Notes: generated by a model from the letters alone, not told the origin. Counted from the stretch's first letter, positions 36,561-46,888 are shown. The stretch is 58,968 nucleotides of DNA from an uncultured Saprospiraceae bacterium (GCA_937974625.1 CALJVJ010000068.1:1-58968), one strand, 5' to 3'. Made by a program: numbers and translations.

Positions 36561-38483
36561 CTATTGCTTAAAGTAGAATAAGTTACCACAAGTCTTCATG
36601 AAGTATACATCACAGCCGTTGATAGAAGCTATTTGGAAAGCTTCTAAATCTCTAGCACTACGAGCATTTAACTGAACGTATTTCATGCGGTGACGCTTCG
36701 TGTATCCCATATTTCCAACCATACCATTTGGAATGGTAACAGAATAGAAAGTAGCTTCATTTGCATCTGCAAAACCGTTTGCATAACCTAAAGTCGTAAA
36801 TAATTCATCTAAGAACTTTTTGTCTCTAGCACTACGGTTATATCTATCTTGTAATTTGTTATAGAAACCAGCTCCATCTAAATCATGAGAGTTACCAAAT
36901 TCTGGTCGGCTTCCTAAAGCGCCAATTGATTTTGGAGTACTACCATCAGTTGGTAAAGCCAACATCCCCTCTACAAAAGTAGGACATACTTTCTCTACAT
37001 AAACTGGTGGTGGTTCTGGTAATTTAAGCGGTACCTTAACTGTTTCGTCGCCAGAACAATCAATTGCAGAAGCAGGCAGGTCATATTTTGCAGACTCTAC
37101 TGCTTGGTCACCTGTGCCATTGTAGGCAATTAATTCATAGTCTTCGAAACAGTAGATGTTATCAAAAGTGAACATACCATTTGCATCAGCAATTGCTTCT
37201 CTCTTTTCACCAGTGGTGATATTATGTAAAACAACTTTTGAACCTGGTGCAATTTTCAAACTTTCGATGAATTTTACATCACCATCTAATTTAAATGCTC
37301 TAGGCACTAATGGCACAATATATGGAGAAGCCATAGCTAGTTCCTTAGCGGATAATTCTTTACTCCAAGGCAAGTAACCTTCTTTCTCCACATTGACCAT
37401 GTAAGTTCTTCTATAGGTCATATCAGGTTCAGCACCACCTTCTCCATCAGCAACATAGTCTAATGTACCGCCTTTACTACCAACAATATTAATTTTAGAA
37501 CCTGGTAATCTATCTTTTGAATTACCATCTTCTACTAATAATTGTACAGGCGCCTTATTGATTTTCCAACAATAAACATCATCACCCCCTTTTCCACCTC
37601 CTCTATTTGAAGTAATGTAACCACTTTCGCCATCAGGATTTTCAACATATCCTAAATCATCTGCACTAGAATTAAAAGGAGCACCTAAATTAGCAGTTGT
37701 CCAACTTCCTCCTTGCATAGATGCACTATACACATCTAAGTTACCTGTACCTCCTGATTTGTTAGAGGAATAATATAAAGTGCCATTACTGGAGATAGAA
37801 GGAAAAATTTCATTTCCTGCACTATTAATCGGCGCACCTAAATTAGTAGGCGTTCCCCAAGTGTCTCCTTGTTTTGTCACTTTCCAGATATCCATCCCAC
37901 CAACTCCACCTGGGCGGTCAGAGGTAAAATACATTGTTTGACCATCAGTGGTAAGAGCAGGGTGAGCTGTTTCGTAATCTACCATATTGAAAGGAACATC
38001 GACGAAATTAGACCATGAATTCAAATCATTCATTTTAGCCATGACAATTTTCAACTTCTTCCCTTTTCCTTGCACATTACTTTCTCCGCCACCTGGGCGG
38101 TTAAAGTTTTGAGTCAAGTACATGGTACCTCTATCACTTGTAAAAGTGGGTGCATTAAAGTTTGATTTTTTCGGATAAGCCGTAGCTGAAACCTTTTCAG
38201 ATGGGCTACAACTACAATCTGAGCCTGCCTCCATATCTGCATCTGCACTGGGTTTGTTTTTAGCAAAACGCAAACTATTAAAATAGCCACAAGTATCACA
38301 AGGGTTTTTATCTCCGATACCATTAAACATAATGCCTTCCCCATAGGGTACTGCCACAAATTCGTCGTTCTCGGTGTTGATATCCGAGAGATTAGTGACT
38401 GACACCTCTTCTATCTCCACTTGGCAGAAAGCAGCAACTGACAGAGATAGGAAAAGTAGTGTTAATATATTTTTTCTAATCAT
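36561..38483 (-). CDS. PD40-propeller envelope protein with unusual C-terminal domain (PorE-related, no OmpA domain)
   Basis: 640 residues with a signal peptide (MIRKNILTLLFLSLSVAAFC). PD40/WD40-like blades (about 110-310, e.g. HPALTTDGQTMYFTSDRPGG, FPSISSNGTLYYSSNKSGG) are followed by two carboxypeptidase-regulatory-like segments (about 330-490). PorE-type proteins would then carry an OmpA domain; here residues ~500-640 form a different, unrecognised domain rich in Arg/Lys with a CDVYFMKTCGN end. It is the last gene of a minus-strand series after the giant type-B adhesin and the PorP/SprF gene (87 bp from PorP). A role as periplasmic accessory to that surface system is inferred. Confidence 0.75.
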   Translation of the reverse strand: MIRKNILTLLFLSLSVAAFCQVEIEEVSVTNLSDINTENDEFVAVPYGEGIMFNGIGDKNPCDTCGYFNSLRFAKNKPSADADMEAGSDCSCSPSEKVSATAYPKKSNFNAPTFTSDRGTMYLTQNFNRPGGGESNVQGKGKKLKIVMAKMNDLNSWSNFVDVPFNMVDYETAHPALTTDGQTMYFTSDRPGGVGGMDIWKVTKQGDTWGTPTNLGAPINSAGNEIFPSISSNGTLYYSSNKSGGTGNLDVYSASMQGGSWTTANLGAPFNSSADDLGYVENPDGESGYITSNRGGGKGGDDVYCWKINKAPVQLLVEDGNSKDRLPGSKINIVGSKGGTLDYVADGEGGAEPDMTYRRTYMVNVEKEGYLPWSKELSAKELAMASPYIVPLVPRAFKLDGDVKFIESLKIAPGSKVVLHNITTGEKREAIADANGMFTFDNIYCFEDYELIAYNGTGDQAVESAKYDLPASAIDCSGDETVKVPLKLPEPPPVYVEKVCPTFVEGMLALPTDGSTPKSIGALGSRPEFGNSHDLDGAGFYNKLQDRYNRSARDKKFLDELFTTLGYANGFADANEATFYSVTIPNGMVGNMGYTKRHRMKYVQLNARSARDLEAFQIASINGCDVYFMKTCGNLFYFKQ

Positions 38484-38570
38484 GATATTTATACTAAATT
38501 ATAAGACTAAAAATAAATCAAGCATAGGAAGCATTTTTCTTATAACTCGATTTCAATTTATAGGATTTGC

Positions 38571-39509
38571 TTAAAAGTAACGAACATTACTAATCTTATT
38601 GCTATAATTGGTAAATGCATAAGACAGTAAAAATTCTAAAGAGCCATTCGAATAGTTTTTGATATCACTAGTTGTAAAATCATAAGCAAATCCAGCTCTA
38701 ATTTGGTTATTAATTTGATACTGAATTAACCCATCTATTGAATCCCCTAATCTATAGTTCAAACCAAACCAAAGTTTTTCCATAAATACCAAGTTGGCAT
38801 TGATATCAAATTCGAAAGGTACATTTTTACCATTATAACTAATCATAGCTCCTGGTACGAGTTTAACGTTATTCGTCAAATCTTTCGCAAATCCTAACAT
38901 CAAGTAATAAGTATGAAAATCATTTCCATCTCCTGAAATACTTACATCTTGGTAATAAGAAGTATTTAATAATTGAGGAGCCGATAATCCAATGTAAAAA
39001 TTATCATTATGGGTATAGTATAAACCAGCGCCAAAATTTAATCTAGTCTTAGAATATTCATCATTTCCAGCTAAAATGGTATTATCTCCAGCATCTAATG
39101 GATTCGTACGCGTATAATCCGCATTACCAAATTCTAACTGTGCACCTAATCCTAAACTTAAATTTCCTTTTTCAGAAACTTGAAATTTATAAGAGTAGGC
39201 ACCATCCAAACGGTTACTATTGAAAATACCTGCTTTATCACTGGTAAACCCTAATCCGAAGCCTCCTCTTCCACATTGGATAGGAGAATGGTAATTGATA
39301 GTACCTGTTTTAGGAGCTTTGCCATCTGCAAAACCGCCTGTCCATTGGTTACGGTATAGGGCATTGATAACTGGCATGCCCTCACTTCCTGCATAAGCTG
39401 GATTATATGCCAACTTATTGAACAAATAATGAGTATACTGCACATCGTTCTGCGCCATCGCCATAAGGCTGAATAGCAGGAAGGCAGTTGTATATATAAT
39501 TTTATTCAT
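38571..39509 (-). CDS. T9SS PorP/SprF-family outer-membrane protein
   Basis: 312 residues with a signal peptide (MNKIIYTTAFLLFSLMAMAQ), then the family opening QYTHYLFNKLAYNPAYAGS and alternating beta-strands of an outer-membrane barrel. PorP/SprF proteins are paired one-to-one with type-B sorting-domain cargo such as SprB and are needed for its secretion and surface attachment. It follows the giant type-B gene by 204 bp, as expected for such pairs. Confidence 0.93.
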   Translation of the reverse strand: MNKIIYTTAFLLFSLMAMAQNDVQYTHYLFNKLAYNPAYAGSEGMPVINALYRNQWTGGFADGKAPKTGTINYHSPIQCGRGGFGLGFTSDKAGIFNSNRLDGAYSYKFQVSEKGNLSLGLGAQLEFGNADYTRTNPLDAGDNTILAGNDEYSKTRLNFGAGLYYTHNDNFYIGLSAPQLLNTSYYQDVSISGDGNDFHTYYLMLGFAKDLTNNVKLVPGAMISYNGKNVPFEFDINANLVFMEKLWFGLNYRLGDSIDGLIQYQINNQIRAGFAYDFTTSDIKNYSNGSLEFLLSYAFTNYSNKISNVRYF

Positions 39510-39665
39510 TTTTGAAATTTTAATATTGACTAAAATTATTTTTGTTATTAGTTTTTCAATTGATTCTTTTTTTATAAATTTTCAATTCATTAAAAAAGTA
39601 GTCATTTGAAAAATACAAAATTATTTTTTTGTCGTTATTTAAGTTTAAATACAAACAAGCTTTGT

Positions 39666-39704
39666 GCTAAACATCAGCAATAATACTTTTTGCTGATGTT
39701 TAGC
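39666..39704 (-). repeat. 14-bp perfect hairpin between the adhesin and porP-like genes
   Basis: 39666-39679 (GCTAAACATCAGCA) pairs exactly with 39691-39704 around an 11-nt loop. On the minus strand the downstream base run is ACAAAGC rather than T-rich, so it is a poor terminator. It could slow 3' exonucleases or separate the expression of the giant gene from PorP. Confidence 0.5.
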
Positions 39705-39713
39705 GACATTACC

Positions 39714-42700
39714 TTACCTAGCTATAGAAACACAGCCCGTTTTAGCCTCAGCTCCATCTTCTTCAAAGACGTAGTAGTAAGGCCCAGGAGGTAAATCATT
39801 ACCATCATGCGTTCCAGCCCAGTTATTATTGTAATTATCAGATTCGAATACTAAATCACCCCAACGATTGAAGATTTTTAGTGCTACTCGTTTAGAATCT
39901 GAACAAGGAATCACTAAAGCATCATTTAAACCATCACTATTCGGAGAAATCACATCCGGCACCACACAATCGATATTTGCTTGGTTCACTGTAATAGTCA
40001 ATGTGCTCTGTGCACAAGGTGCATCTGGGCAATCTTTATTACAAATCTCATAAACAATTTGGTCATCACCGACAAAACTACTATTCGGTGTGTAAGAATA
40101 ATTTCCATTTGCATCAATAGACCCAACTCCATTTGATGGACCAGATATAACCGTTACAATACCGTCACTTGGCGTATCGTTATTAGCTACATTTCCTGTA
40201 GCTGTTTCATTATTTAAAATAGTTGCTCCATCTGGATTAGCAGTCGTTTCAGGTTGCATTGCGCTAATAGTAATACTAGCAGATGCATATTCTCCACAAG
40301 CTTCATTAGTTAAAGTCCATGTGACAACGTCCCCGTCTTCTAAGCCCATCACCTCAGTAGTTGCACTACTTGCGTCTGTGAAAACGACATCAGCATTACT
40401 ACTACTCCACATACCTGTACCTTGTGTTGGTACGGTAGCTTCAACAGTTCCCGGTGTACCTCCACAATCATCACCGCCCATTGGGTCTGTCAAAATCATT
40501 GCTGCTTCATCAGGTTTTGGTGTGACCGTTAAATTAACTGCATTGGAAGGCTCACTTGGACAACCACCATCTTCTTGAGCAATTACGGTGTAAGTATTAT
40601 CACCAGCTGCTCCATCCGTTGGAATCTCTATAGTTCCTTCTGTTCCTGTAGCTACTGTATTTCCGTTTGCATCTGAAACAGTATAAGTAGTGTTTGCCTG
40701 AGCATCAGCAACTGTAATGGTAGCAGCAGTGCCTTCACAAACTGGTCCATCGCTGATACTTACTGTTGGTGCAGCTGGTTTAGGTGTAACTACAACTGTT
40801 GCTGGTGGAATACTTGCTGGACAACCATCAACCGTAACTACAACTGTGTAATCTCCTGCATCTGCTTCCGTAGCTGCATCGACAACTGATGGATTTTGTT
40901 CTGAAGAAGTAAAGCCATTAGGGCCAGTCCACTCGAAAGTAGCTCCTTCTACATCCGTTACCGTTAAATTGATTGGGTCACCAATACAAACTGGACTATT
41001 AGAAGAAGCGGTTACCCCTTCTAAAGATTCTTTCAAAGAAACTGCAACTGGGTCAGATGGGTCAGATGGACATCCACCGTCACTAACGACAACGGTATAG
41101 TTGCCTGCGTCTGTTCCTTGGAAATCTTCATCTGTATAAGTTGGCGTGTCTGTAGTCGCTACAACTGTTCCATCTAAAAGCCAATCATAAGTAATATTAT
41201 CACCTGTCGCTGCTGCAGTACTTAAAGTAACCGCTTCTCCAGGACAAGCACTATCTTTATCAGAACTAACAGTAGGCGTAGCAGGTTTTGCGTCTACTTG
41301 AACCGTAACTGGTCCTACTGTTTTGGGACAACCATTAACTGTAATTGTTACACTATACTCTCCATTATCTTCAGGAGATGCAGCTGCAATAATTGTTTCG
41401 GCAGAATTTCCAACCACACCATTTGGTCCAGACCACTCATAGGTTGCACCATCAATTAATGGGGTAACAGATAAGGTAACCCCATCTCCTTCACAAGCTG
41501 AATTATCAGCAGGTGCCGAAGAAGTTGCCTGTGCGTTTGGCAAACCGCCAGAAGCTACATCAACAGGTACTTCATTAGAAAATTCTGAAGGACAACCATC
41601 TGCAATTATACGCACTCGGTAAGTTCCAGTATTGGCCGCAACCAATCCTTGAATAGTTGCAAAAGGATCACTAGTAGTTACTAAAGGGTCTTGTCGACCA
41701 TCAGGATTAATGAAAACAAATTCATAATCTACATTATTTCCTTCCACAGGATCAACAAAAAACATTAAAGTATCACCTTCGCAATGGATTGCTTTATCAA
41801 CGCTCATCACGGGTGTAGCGGGAGTTTCAGTAATTGCAATAACTACTCCATTTGAAGCACCACTTGGACAAGTTCCAGCTGGGTCTAATGCTTCAACTGT
41901 ATAAGTACCAGATTGACTCGCCGTAGCTGGGTCTAAATTTAATATTGGATCGTCAGTTGTTGCTACCACAGAAGAACTTCCATCTGCTGCTGTCAAGGTC
42001 CATTGGTAAGTTGTACTGGCATCACCTGCTGGTGTTGCACTCAAAGTAATGGCCTCTCCTCCACAAACGCTTCCCGCCGTAGTAGATAATACTAAGGCTG
42101 AAGGTCTTGGTATCACTGTAATTGCTATTCCATTCGATGCACCACTTGGGCAAATCCCACTTCCTATTGCTTCAACGGTATAAGTACCTGTCTGGCTTGC
42201 AGCAAAACTAGGCGTATCCGTAGTAGCGATAACAGAAGAACTACCATCTGCATTAGTTAAAGTCCATTGATAAGTTGTATTAGCTGTCGCTACTCCTCCA
42301 TTTAAAGTGATTGACTCACCTTCACAAACGCTAGTAGCATCTGATGTCAATGTCGGTACTGCGGGTCTGTCTGTAATATTAATGGTAACACTATTAGATG
42401 CACCTCCATTAGAACAAGCATCTACACCACCTGTTAATTCAACCGAATAAGTTCCTGCTTGAGTTGCAGCGAAAGTTGGCGTATCAGTTGTTGCTACCAC
42501 AGAAGAACTTCCATCTGCATTTGTCAAAGTCCATTGATAGGTTGTATTAGTTCCACCGCCTCCTGCAGTCAAAGTGATTGATTCTCCTTGACAAGCACTA
42601 GTCGAGCTAGCAGACAACGTTGGTGCTGCGCCAATAGGGCTAACACTAATAGCTACGCCATTAGACGAGCCACTTGGACAAGCACCTCCACCACCTAAAG

Positions 42701-45700
42701 CAACTACTGTATAGGTTCCAGCTTGGTTAGCAGCTAAACCATTTAAAGGTAAACTTGGATTATCCGTTGTTGCAATCACTGCAAAACTACCATCAGCTGC
42801 TGTTAATAACCATTGGTAAGTGGTATTGGCAGTTGCTGCACCTGCATTTAAGGTGATTGATTCCCCTTCACACACATCCGTTGCACTAGCAGACAATGTT
42901 GGTGCTGCTGGTCGAGGGTTAACCACCACACTGATACCGGTTGAATTAGCAGAAGAACAAGTATCTCTTCTCGCAGCAACCGTATAAGTAGCTGTATTAG
43001 CAGTAGCCAATTGATTTAAAGTAAGTGTTGGGACATTGGTTACAAATTCAGTAGAACCCGTTGCACCCGTTGCCGTCCAAATATAACTAACATCTGTATC
43101 AGTTATACCAGTTGCAGTTAAAGTCAAATCATCTCCTTCACATAAGTTGGTACCTGAAGCAGCTAAGCCTGGTACAGCAGGAGCTTCACAAGGTAAATCT
43201 ATTTGTTGGAAATCTGGCGTACCGTTTCCATCAGAATCTGGTGGATTAGAAGTAGTACCATCTGTTGATTGTCCAAAAGGATTTACAGTAGGTGTTCCTG
43301 TCCCGATAATGCCATCGCCATCAGGGTCACTCAATCCGCCTTCAATTACATCACTGAAGCCATCACCGTCCGAATCTAAATCTCTGAAATCACCTGGTCC
43401 ATCACCGTCCGTATTAACTAAAGGAGCAAAAGGCGTTAAATTACCATTCGCATCAGCAATAGCCACTCCATTCGCATCAACAGTTATTGGTCCAGTACCA
43501 ATGAATCCATCACCGTCACCATCAGGGTTTCTATTTTCGACCGTATCATTAATACCGTCATTATCAGAGTCTAAATCATGCCAGTCTCTTACACCGTCAC
43601 CATCTGTATCAGGAGGTAAAGTAATAACCGTACCTGTCAGAGCAGGGTCCATCACTGGCGGTAAGCCATCTGAGTTCACGGTAGGAGTATTCCCACTGCC
43701 ATCATCAATTCGGCCATCTCCATTGGTATCATTACCTTGGTAACCACCTTCAATGACATCAAGAATACCATCATTATCAGAATCTAAATCATGCCAATCA
43801 GGAATACCATCATTATCCCAATCAATCGGCAGAGGAATACCAACACCAGTTATTGCTGGGTCAATTAAAGGAACTAAACCACCCACACTTACAGCTGGGA
43901 CATTGCCATTGCCATCATCAATCCGACCATCTTGGTCAGAATCAGAACTAGCATAACCCGCTTCTACCACATCTAAGATACCATCATTATCAGAATCCAA
44001 ATCATCATGATCTGGAATACCGTCGTTATCAACGTCAAAAGGTGTATAAGTAGCTACACCAGATTGAGTGTCGTTTGTTTCGATTGGGTTATATAAACCA
44101 TTTGCACCAAAAACAGCAGGTGCGCCATCAATCACACCGTTACCGTCCGCATCAGGCTGATTATGTCCAGCTTCTACTAAATCACTCAATCCATCATTAT
44201 CAGAATCCAAATCAAAATGATCAGGAACATTATCTCCATCTGTATCATAAATAGCTGCTATTTGATCACAAATACCATCTCCATCTCCATCTGAACAACC
44301 ACTATTAACTGCAGGGTCATTTGCATCTTGAAAATTTGGCACCCCATCACTATCTGCATCACCACTTGGATCTAAACCATTTGGTAAACAAGCAAATCCT
44401 TCAGTTGGGTGACAATATTCTAATAAATCCGGTACCCCATCATTATCATCATCAATATCAATAATATCTAAAATACCATCATTATCATGATCACCTGGAA
44501 GGCAGGTATCTTCAATAGCTATGGCTAAGGTTCCTGTACCAAAACTATTCGTTTCGATAAATGCCCATTGGTCTAACATTTTTTCATTACCAAAATTACC
44601 TGCATAGGTAAAAGGTGTAGTTGTAATTTGAGGATTACCAGCAGTTCCTCCACCACTGACATCACCACCGATACCACTATTATCAAAATAGAAATTACCA
44701 TCTGGACTATCAGGACCATTCAAACGAGTGAATGAAACGCCACCTGGATTATTTTCAATATCTGCTAATAAAAGGTGAACTTCCCCACCTCTAATTTTTA
44801 AATCATAAGTAAATTCAAAATTTGGATTAGCCGTAATAACATTTCCTTCACCGTCACGACCATCCCATAAAATAGAATCTCGTCCTAAACCAACATTATC
44901 TTCGATAGTAATATCAATAGCATCATCAAAAGATCCATTATTATTAACATCTACTCTAAATACCGCTTGTCCAGCTAAGTCCGTTCTAAAAACAAAGTAG
45001 CCACCAGCTCCTTCCTCCGCAACTAATTCACCATTACAAAATCCATTTTCAGGCAAAATTCCACTGAAGGTAAAAGGTTTAGCTGTTTCATCAACAGTAG
45101 GTACTTCATTATACAACCAAGTAGTATGTGAATTATTACTATTCAGGTCAGTTACCAAACCAGAAGTAGGCATGTTAACATCAGGAATATTAAAAAATAC
45201 CTTATTATTGGTAATATTACCTATATCTTCAGATTGTGGTTCATATAGATAATTCTCATTCGCATCCCATCCGCTTGGGTCAGATGATCTTGTAAAATTT
45301 CCTGCTGTATTTCCAGCAGATACATCAGCCCCAATATTAGCAGACATATAAATAGGTGATTGGCCACCTGTGACCAAACCTAAATTATTAGAATGAATTG
45401 GGAAACCCCAAGGGTCTGTATTAGAAAAATCTACTTGATATAAATAACCAAATCTAGTAAGTATATAAAAGGTAGGAGAAGTAGACCGGCCATTAGAATC
45501 CAAAATAGAAATGTACTCATTAGAATACAATCTACCGGTTACACCAGTTCCACCATTATCGCCAGCACCACCTTGTGTTACGGTAACATCCCAAGCAAGC
45601 GCAACCCGTTGGTCAAAAATACTTGCACTAGGTTGATGAGTAGCTCTATCCCAAGGATCGCTATTTAAAAGTTCACTAACAAATCTTTGTCTCTCCGGAT

Positions 45701-46118
45701 TAGGGTATCTAAATCTAATACTCCAAACTCCGTTTTGCCCCGCAGGAACAGAAATAACTCCAGGTATATAACCGCCACCTGCAGTTCCAGTAGGTCCATT
45801 TAGTTCCTGAACATCGTCAAAAATAATTGCCGCATTGTCAGTACCACCAAAAGTTGCTACAAGTGCTCCACTTGGGTTATAGACTTCAATAGTACCACCA
45901 TTAACACCAACATGACTCGAGCCAACATTGATAAATTCACCAGCATTCGCATAAACTTTTAATTGTTGGTTTTGCTCCACATTATAAAAAAGTCGATGCC
46001 CAGGATAATTCCTGAAATCAATAGACCCTTCTCCAAAAAGAAAGGTATTTCCTGCGACTAGCAGCATAAACGCCATCAGCAATAATCTGATTGGAGGTGG
46101 GTAAAATAATCGCTTCAT
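39714..46118 (-). CDS. giant T9SS type-B surface adhesin with calcium and Ig-like repeats
   Basis: 2134 residues from the ATG at 46118; a further upstream frame start would add 12 residues before the signal peptide. The order is: an N-terminal region related to the 15.5-kb surface protein; about eleven thrombospondin-type-3-like calcium repeats (xDxDNDGIPDxxDLDSDNDG; roughly 44500-43300); about ten Ig/PKD-like repeats with CEGESITL-type motifs (roughly 43180-40750); a cadherin-like domain (YTPNSSFVGDDQIVYE); and a type-B gliding-motility sorting domain (VISPNSDGLNDALVIP ... IFNRWGDLVFES) at the end. Such proteins are exported by the T9SS and displayed by a partner PorP/SprF protein, encoded next. 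Adhesion or gliding is the expected role. Confidence 0.9.
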   Translation of the reverse strand: MKRLFYPPPIRLLLMAFMLLVAGNTFLFGEGSIDFRNYPGHRLFYNVEQNQQLKVYANAGEFINVGSSHVGVNGGTIEVYNPSGALVATFGGTDNAAIIFDDVQELNGPTGTAGGGYIPGVISVPAGQNGVWSIRFRYPNPERQRFVSELLNSDPWDRATHQPSASIFDQRVALAWDVTVTQGGAGDNGGTGVTGRLYSNEYISILDSNGRSTSPTFYILTRFGYLYQVDFSNTDPWGFPIHSNNLGLVTGGQSPIYMSANIGADVSAGNTAGNFTRSSDPSGWDANENYLYEPQSEDIGNITNNKVFFNIPDVNMPTSGLVTDLNSNNSHTTWLYNEVPTVDETAKPFTFSGILPENGFCNGELVAEEGAGGYFVFRTDLAGQAVFRVDVNNNGSFDDAIDITIEDNVGLGRDSILWDGRDGEGNVITANPNFEFTYDLKIRGGEVHLLLADIENNPGGVSFTRLNGPDSPDGNFYFDNSGIGGDVSGGGTAGNPQITTTPFTYAGNFGNEKMLDQWAFIETNSFGTGTLAIAIEDTCLPGDHDNDGILDIIDIDDDNDGVPDLLEYCHPTEGFACLPNGLDPSGDADSDGVPNFQDANDPAVNSGCSDGDGDGICDQIAAIYDTDGDNVPDHFDLDSDNDGLSDLVEAGHNQPDADGNGVIDGAPAVFGANGLYNPIETNDTQSGVATYTPFDVDNDGIPDHDDLDSDNDGILDVVEAGYASSDSDQDGRIDDGNGNVPAVSVGGLVPLIDPAITGVGIPLPIDWDNDGIPDWHDLDSDNDGILDVIEGGYQGNDTNGDGRIDDGSGNTPTVNSDGLPPVMDPALTGTVITLPPDTDGDGVRDWHDLDSDNDGINDTVENRNPDGDGDGFIGTGPITVDANGVAIADANGNLTPFAPLVNTDGDGPGDFRDLDSDGDGFSDVIEGGLSDPDGDGIIGTGTPTVNPFGQSTDGTTSNPPDSDGNGTPDFQQIDLPCEAPAVPGLAASGTNLCEGDDLTLTATGITDTDVSYIWTATGATGSTEFVTNVPTLTLNQLATANTATYTVAARRDTCSSANSTGISVVVNPRPAAPTLSASATDVCEGESITLNAGAATANTTYQWLLTAADGSFAVIATTDNPSLPLNGLAANQAGTYTVVALGGGGACPSGSSNGVAISVSPIGAAPTLSASSTSACQGESITLTAGGGGTNTTYQWTLTNADGSSSVVATTDTPTFAATQAGTYSVELTGGVDACSNGGASNSVTINITDRPAVPTLTSDATSVCEGESITLNGGVATANTTYQWTLTNADGSSSVIATTDTPSFAASQTGTYTVEAIGSGICPSGASNGIAITVIPRPSALVLSTTAGSVCGGEAITLSATPAGDASTTYQWTLTAADGSSSVVATTDDPILNLDPATASQSGTYTVEALDPAGTCPSGASNGVVIAITETPATPVMSVDKAIHCEGDTLMFFVDPVEGNNVDYEFVFINPDGRQDPLVTTSDPFATIQGLVAANTGTYRVRIIADGCPSEFSNEVPVDVASGGLPNAQATSSAPADNSACEGDGVTLSVTPLIDGATYEWSGPNGVVGNSAETIIAAASPEDNGEYSVTITVNGCPKTVGPVTVQVDAKPATPTVSSDKDSACPGEAVTLSTAAATGDNITYDWLLDGTVVATTDTPTYTDEDFQGTDAGNYTVVVSDGGCPSDPSDPVAVSLKESLEGVTASSNSPVCIGDPINLTVTDVEGATFEWTGPNGFTSSEQNPSVVDAATEADAGDYTVVVTVDGCPASIPPATVVVTPKPAAPTVSISDGPVCEGTAATITVADAQANTTYTVSDANGNTVATGTEGTIEIPTDGAAGDNTYTVIAQEDGGCPSEPSNAVNLTVTPKPDEAAMILTDPMGGDDCGGTPGTVEATVPTQGTGMWSSSNADVVFTDASSATTEVMGLEDGDVVTWTLTNEACGEYASASITISAMQPETTANPDGATILNNETATGNVANNDTPSDGIVTVISGPSNGVGSIDANGNYSYTPNSSFVGDDQIVYEICNKDCPDAPCAQSTLTITVNQANIDCVVPDVISPNSDGLNDALVIPCSDSKRVALKIFNRWGDLVFESDNYNNNWAGTHDGNDLPPGPYYYVFEEDGAEAKTGCVSIAR

Positions 46119-46234
46119 AATCAATTTTGATTGTTTATTAATTTTAGGATACAAATGTCAAGAAAAATTCAATCAAATTGAAAAACAACTGATTGACTCC
46201 TAAATGATTTAAAGAAATTAATATATTAGTTTTT

Positions 46235-46390
46235 AAAAGACATAACTGTCTTTTTATGAATGCCCTTTAAGTAATCAAAGGACCTAATTTAAATTGAATT
46301 TGTGTATTAGTATAGGTAAGGCCGAAAGGGCCTATTTAGCAATTACTCTTTTATGAAATGATTCTCAGGGCTATCACTTACTGCTAAATA
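46235..46390 (-). promoter_or_regulatory. series of hairpins in the likely 5' leader of the adhesin gene
   Basis: An 8-bp stem-loop (46235-46242 / 46247-46254, loop TAAC), a 5-bp stem with GAAAG loop (AGGCC 46319-46323 / 46329-46333), and a 9-bp inverted repeat (TATTTAGCA 46333-46341 with 46382-46390) lie 117-272 bp upstream of the ATG at 46118. The two last helices abut. No known riboswitch class was recognised. Confidence 0.3.
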
Positions 46391-46740
46391 GTTTATCGAT
46401 AGTTATAAGTTGCTATAATAAGTAGCCGTAAAATATAGTATAATTTTAAATTGACAAAACGTTAAAAAAATAGTTTTTTTTCTTTATTTGAAAAAAAATT
46501 ATATAACAAAAGTAACACATTGTATTACAATAAAATACAAAAATATAATTTTTATATTAAATAATAAAAATTATATACCAAATGAGACTTTGTCCAAATT
46601 TATCACTTTAAATACCGAATAAATTGAGGTTATTGTTTCAGAAAGATGGAAATAGATGGATGAAATGGGAGTAGATAGGCAAAATTGGGCTAATAAAAAG
46701 AAGTTTATGGACTAGAAGTCAATTTTAAAAAATAGCACAA

Positions 46741-46781
46741 AAAAGTCCGTTTTTAGTATCATTACCTAAAAACGGACTTTT
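46741..46781. terminator. terminator of lon (bidirectional)
   Basis: A 16-bp perfect stem (46741-46756 / 46766-46781) has a 9-nt loop, with an A-run on the left and a T-run on the right. It lies 108 bp beyond the lon stop. Confidence 0.85.
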
Positions 46782-46888
46782 GTTAGAATATAAAATGAGT
46801 AACTAAAAAAACTGCTTTTCAAGATTTCAATTTAAGTAATAACAAAAATCTAAAACTTAAAAAGGTATGCTTTATTAAATTATCCTTT

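Larger units (their letters stand above)
46119..46888. other. 770-bp intergenic region with structured leader and terminator
   Basis: This is the leader side of the giant adhesin gene (minus) and the 3' side of lon (minus). It holds the hairpins at 46235-46390 and the lon terminator at 46741-46781. The remainder (about 46400-46740) is plain AT-rich sequence. Confidence 0.6.

Noticed and set aside
43147-43743. 198-codon plus-strand frame inside the giant adhesin gene
   Set aside because: Antisense to the TSP3-like repeats; its Pro/Ser-rich translation mirrors repeated Asp codons and has no family resemblance.
43300-44500. Regularly spaced repeats resembling a CRISPR array
   Set aside because: The repeats are codon-level TSP3 calcium motifs of variable spacing within a long open frame; no cas genes nearby.
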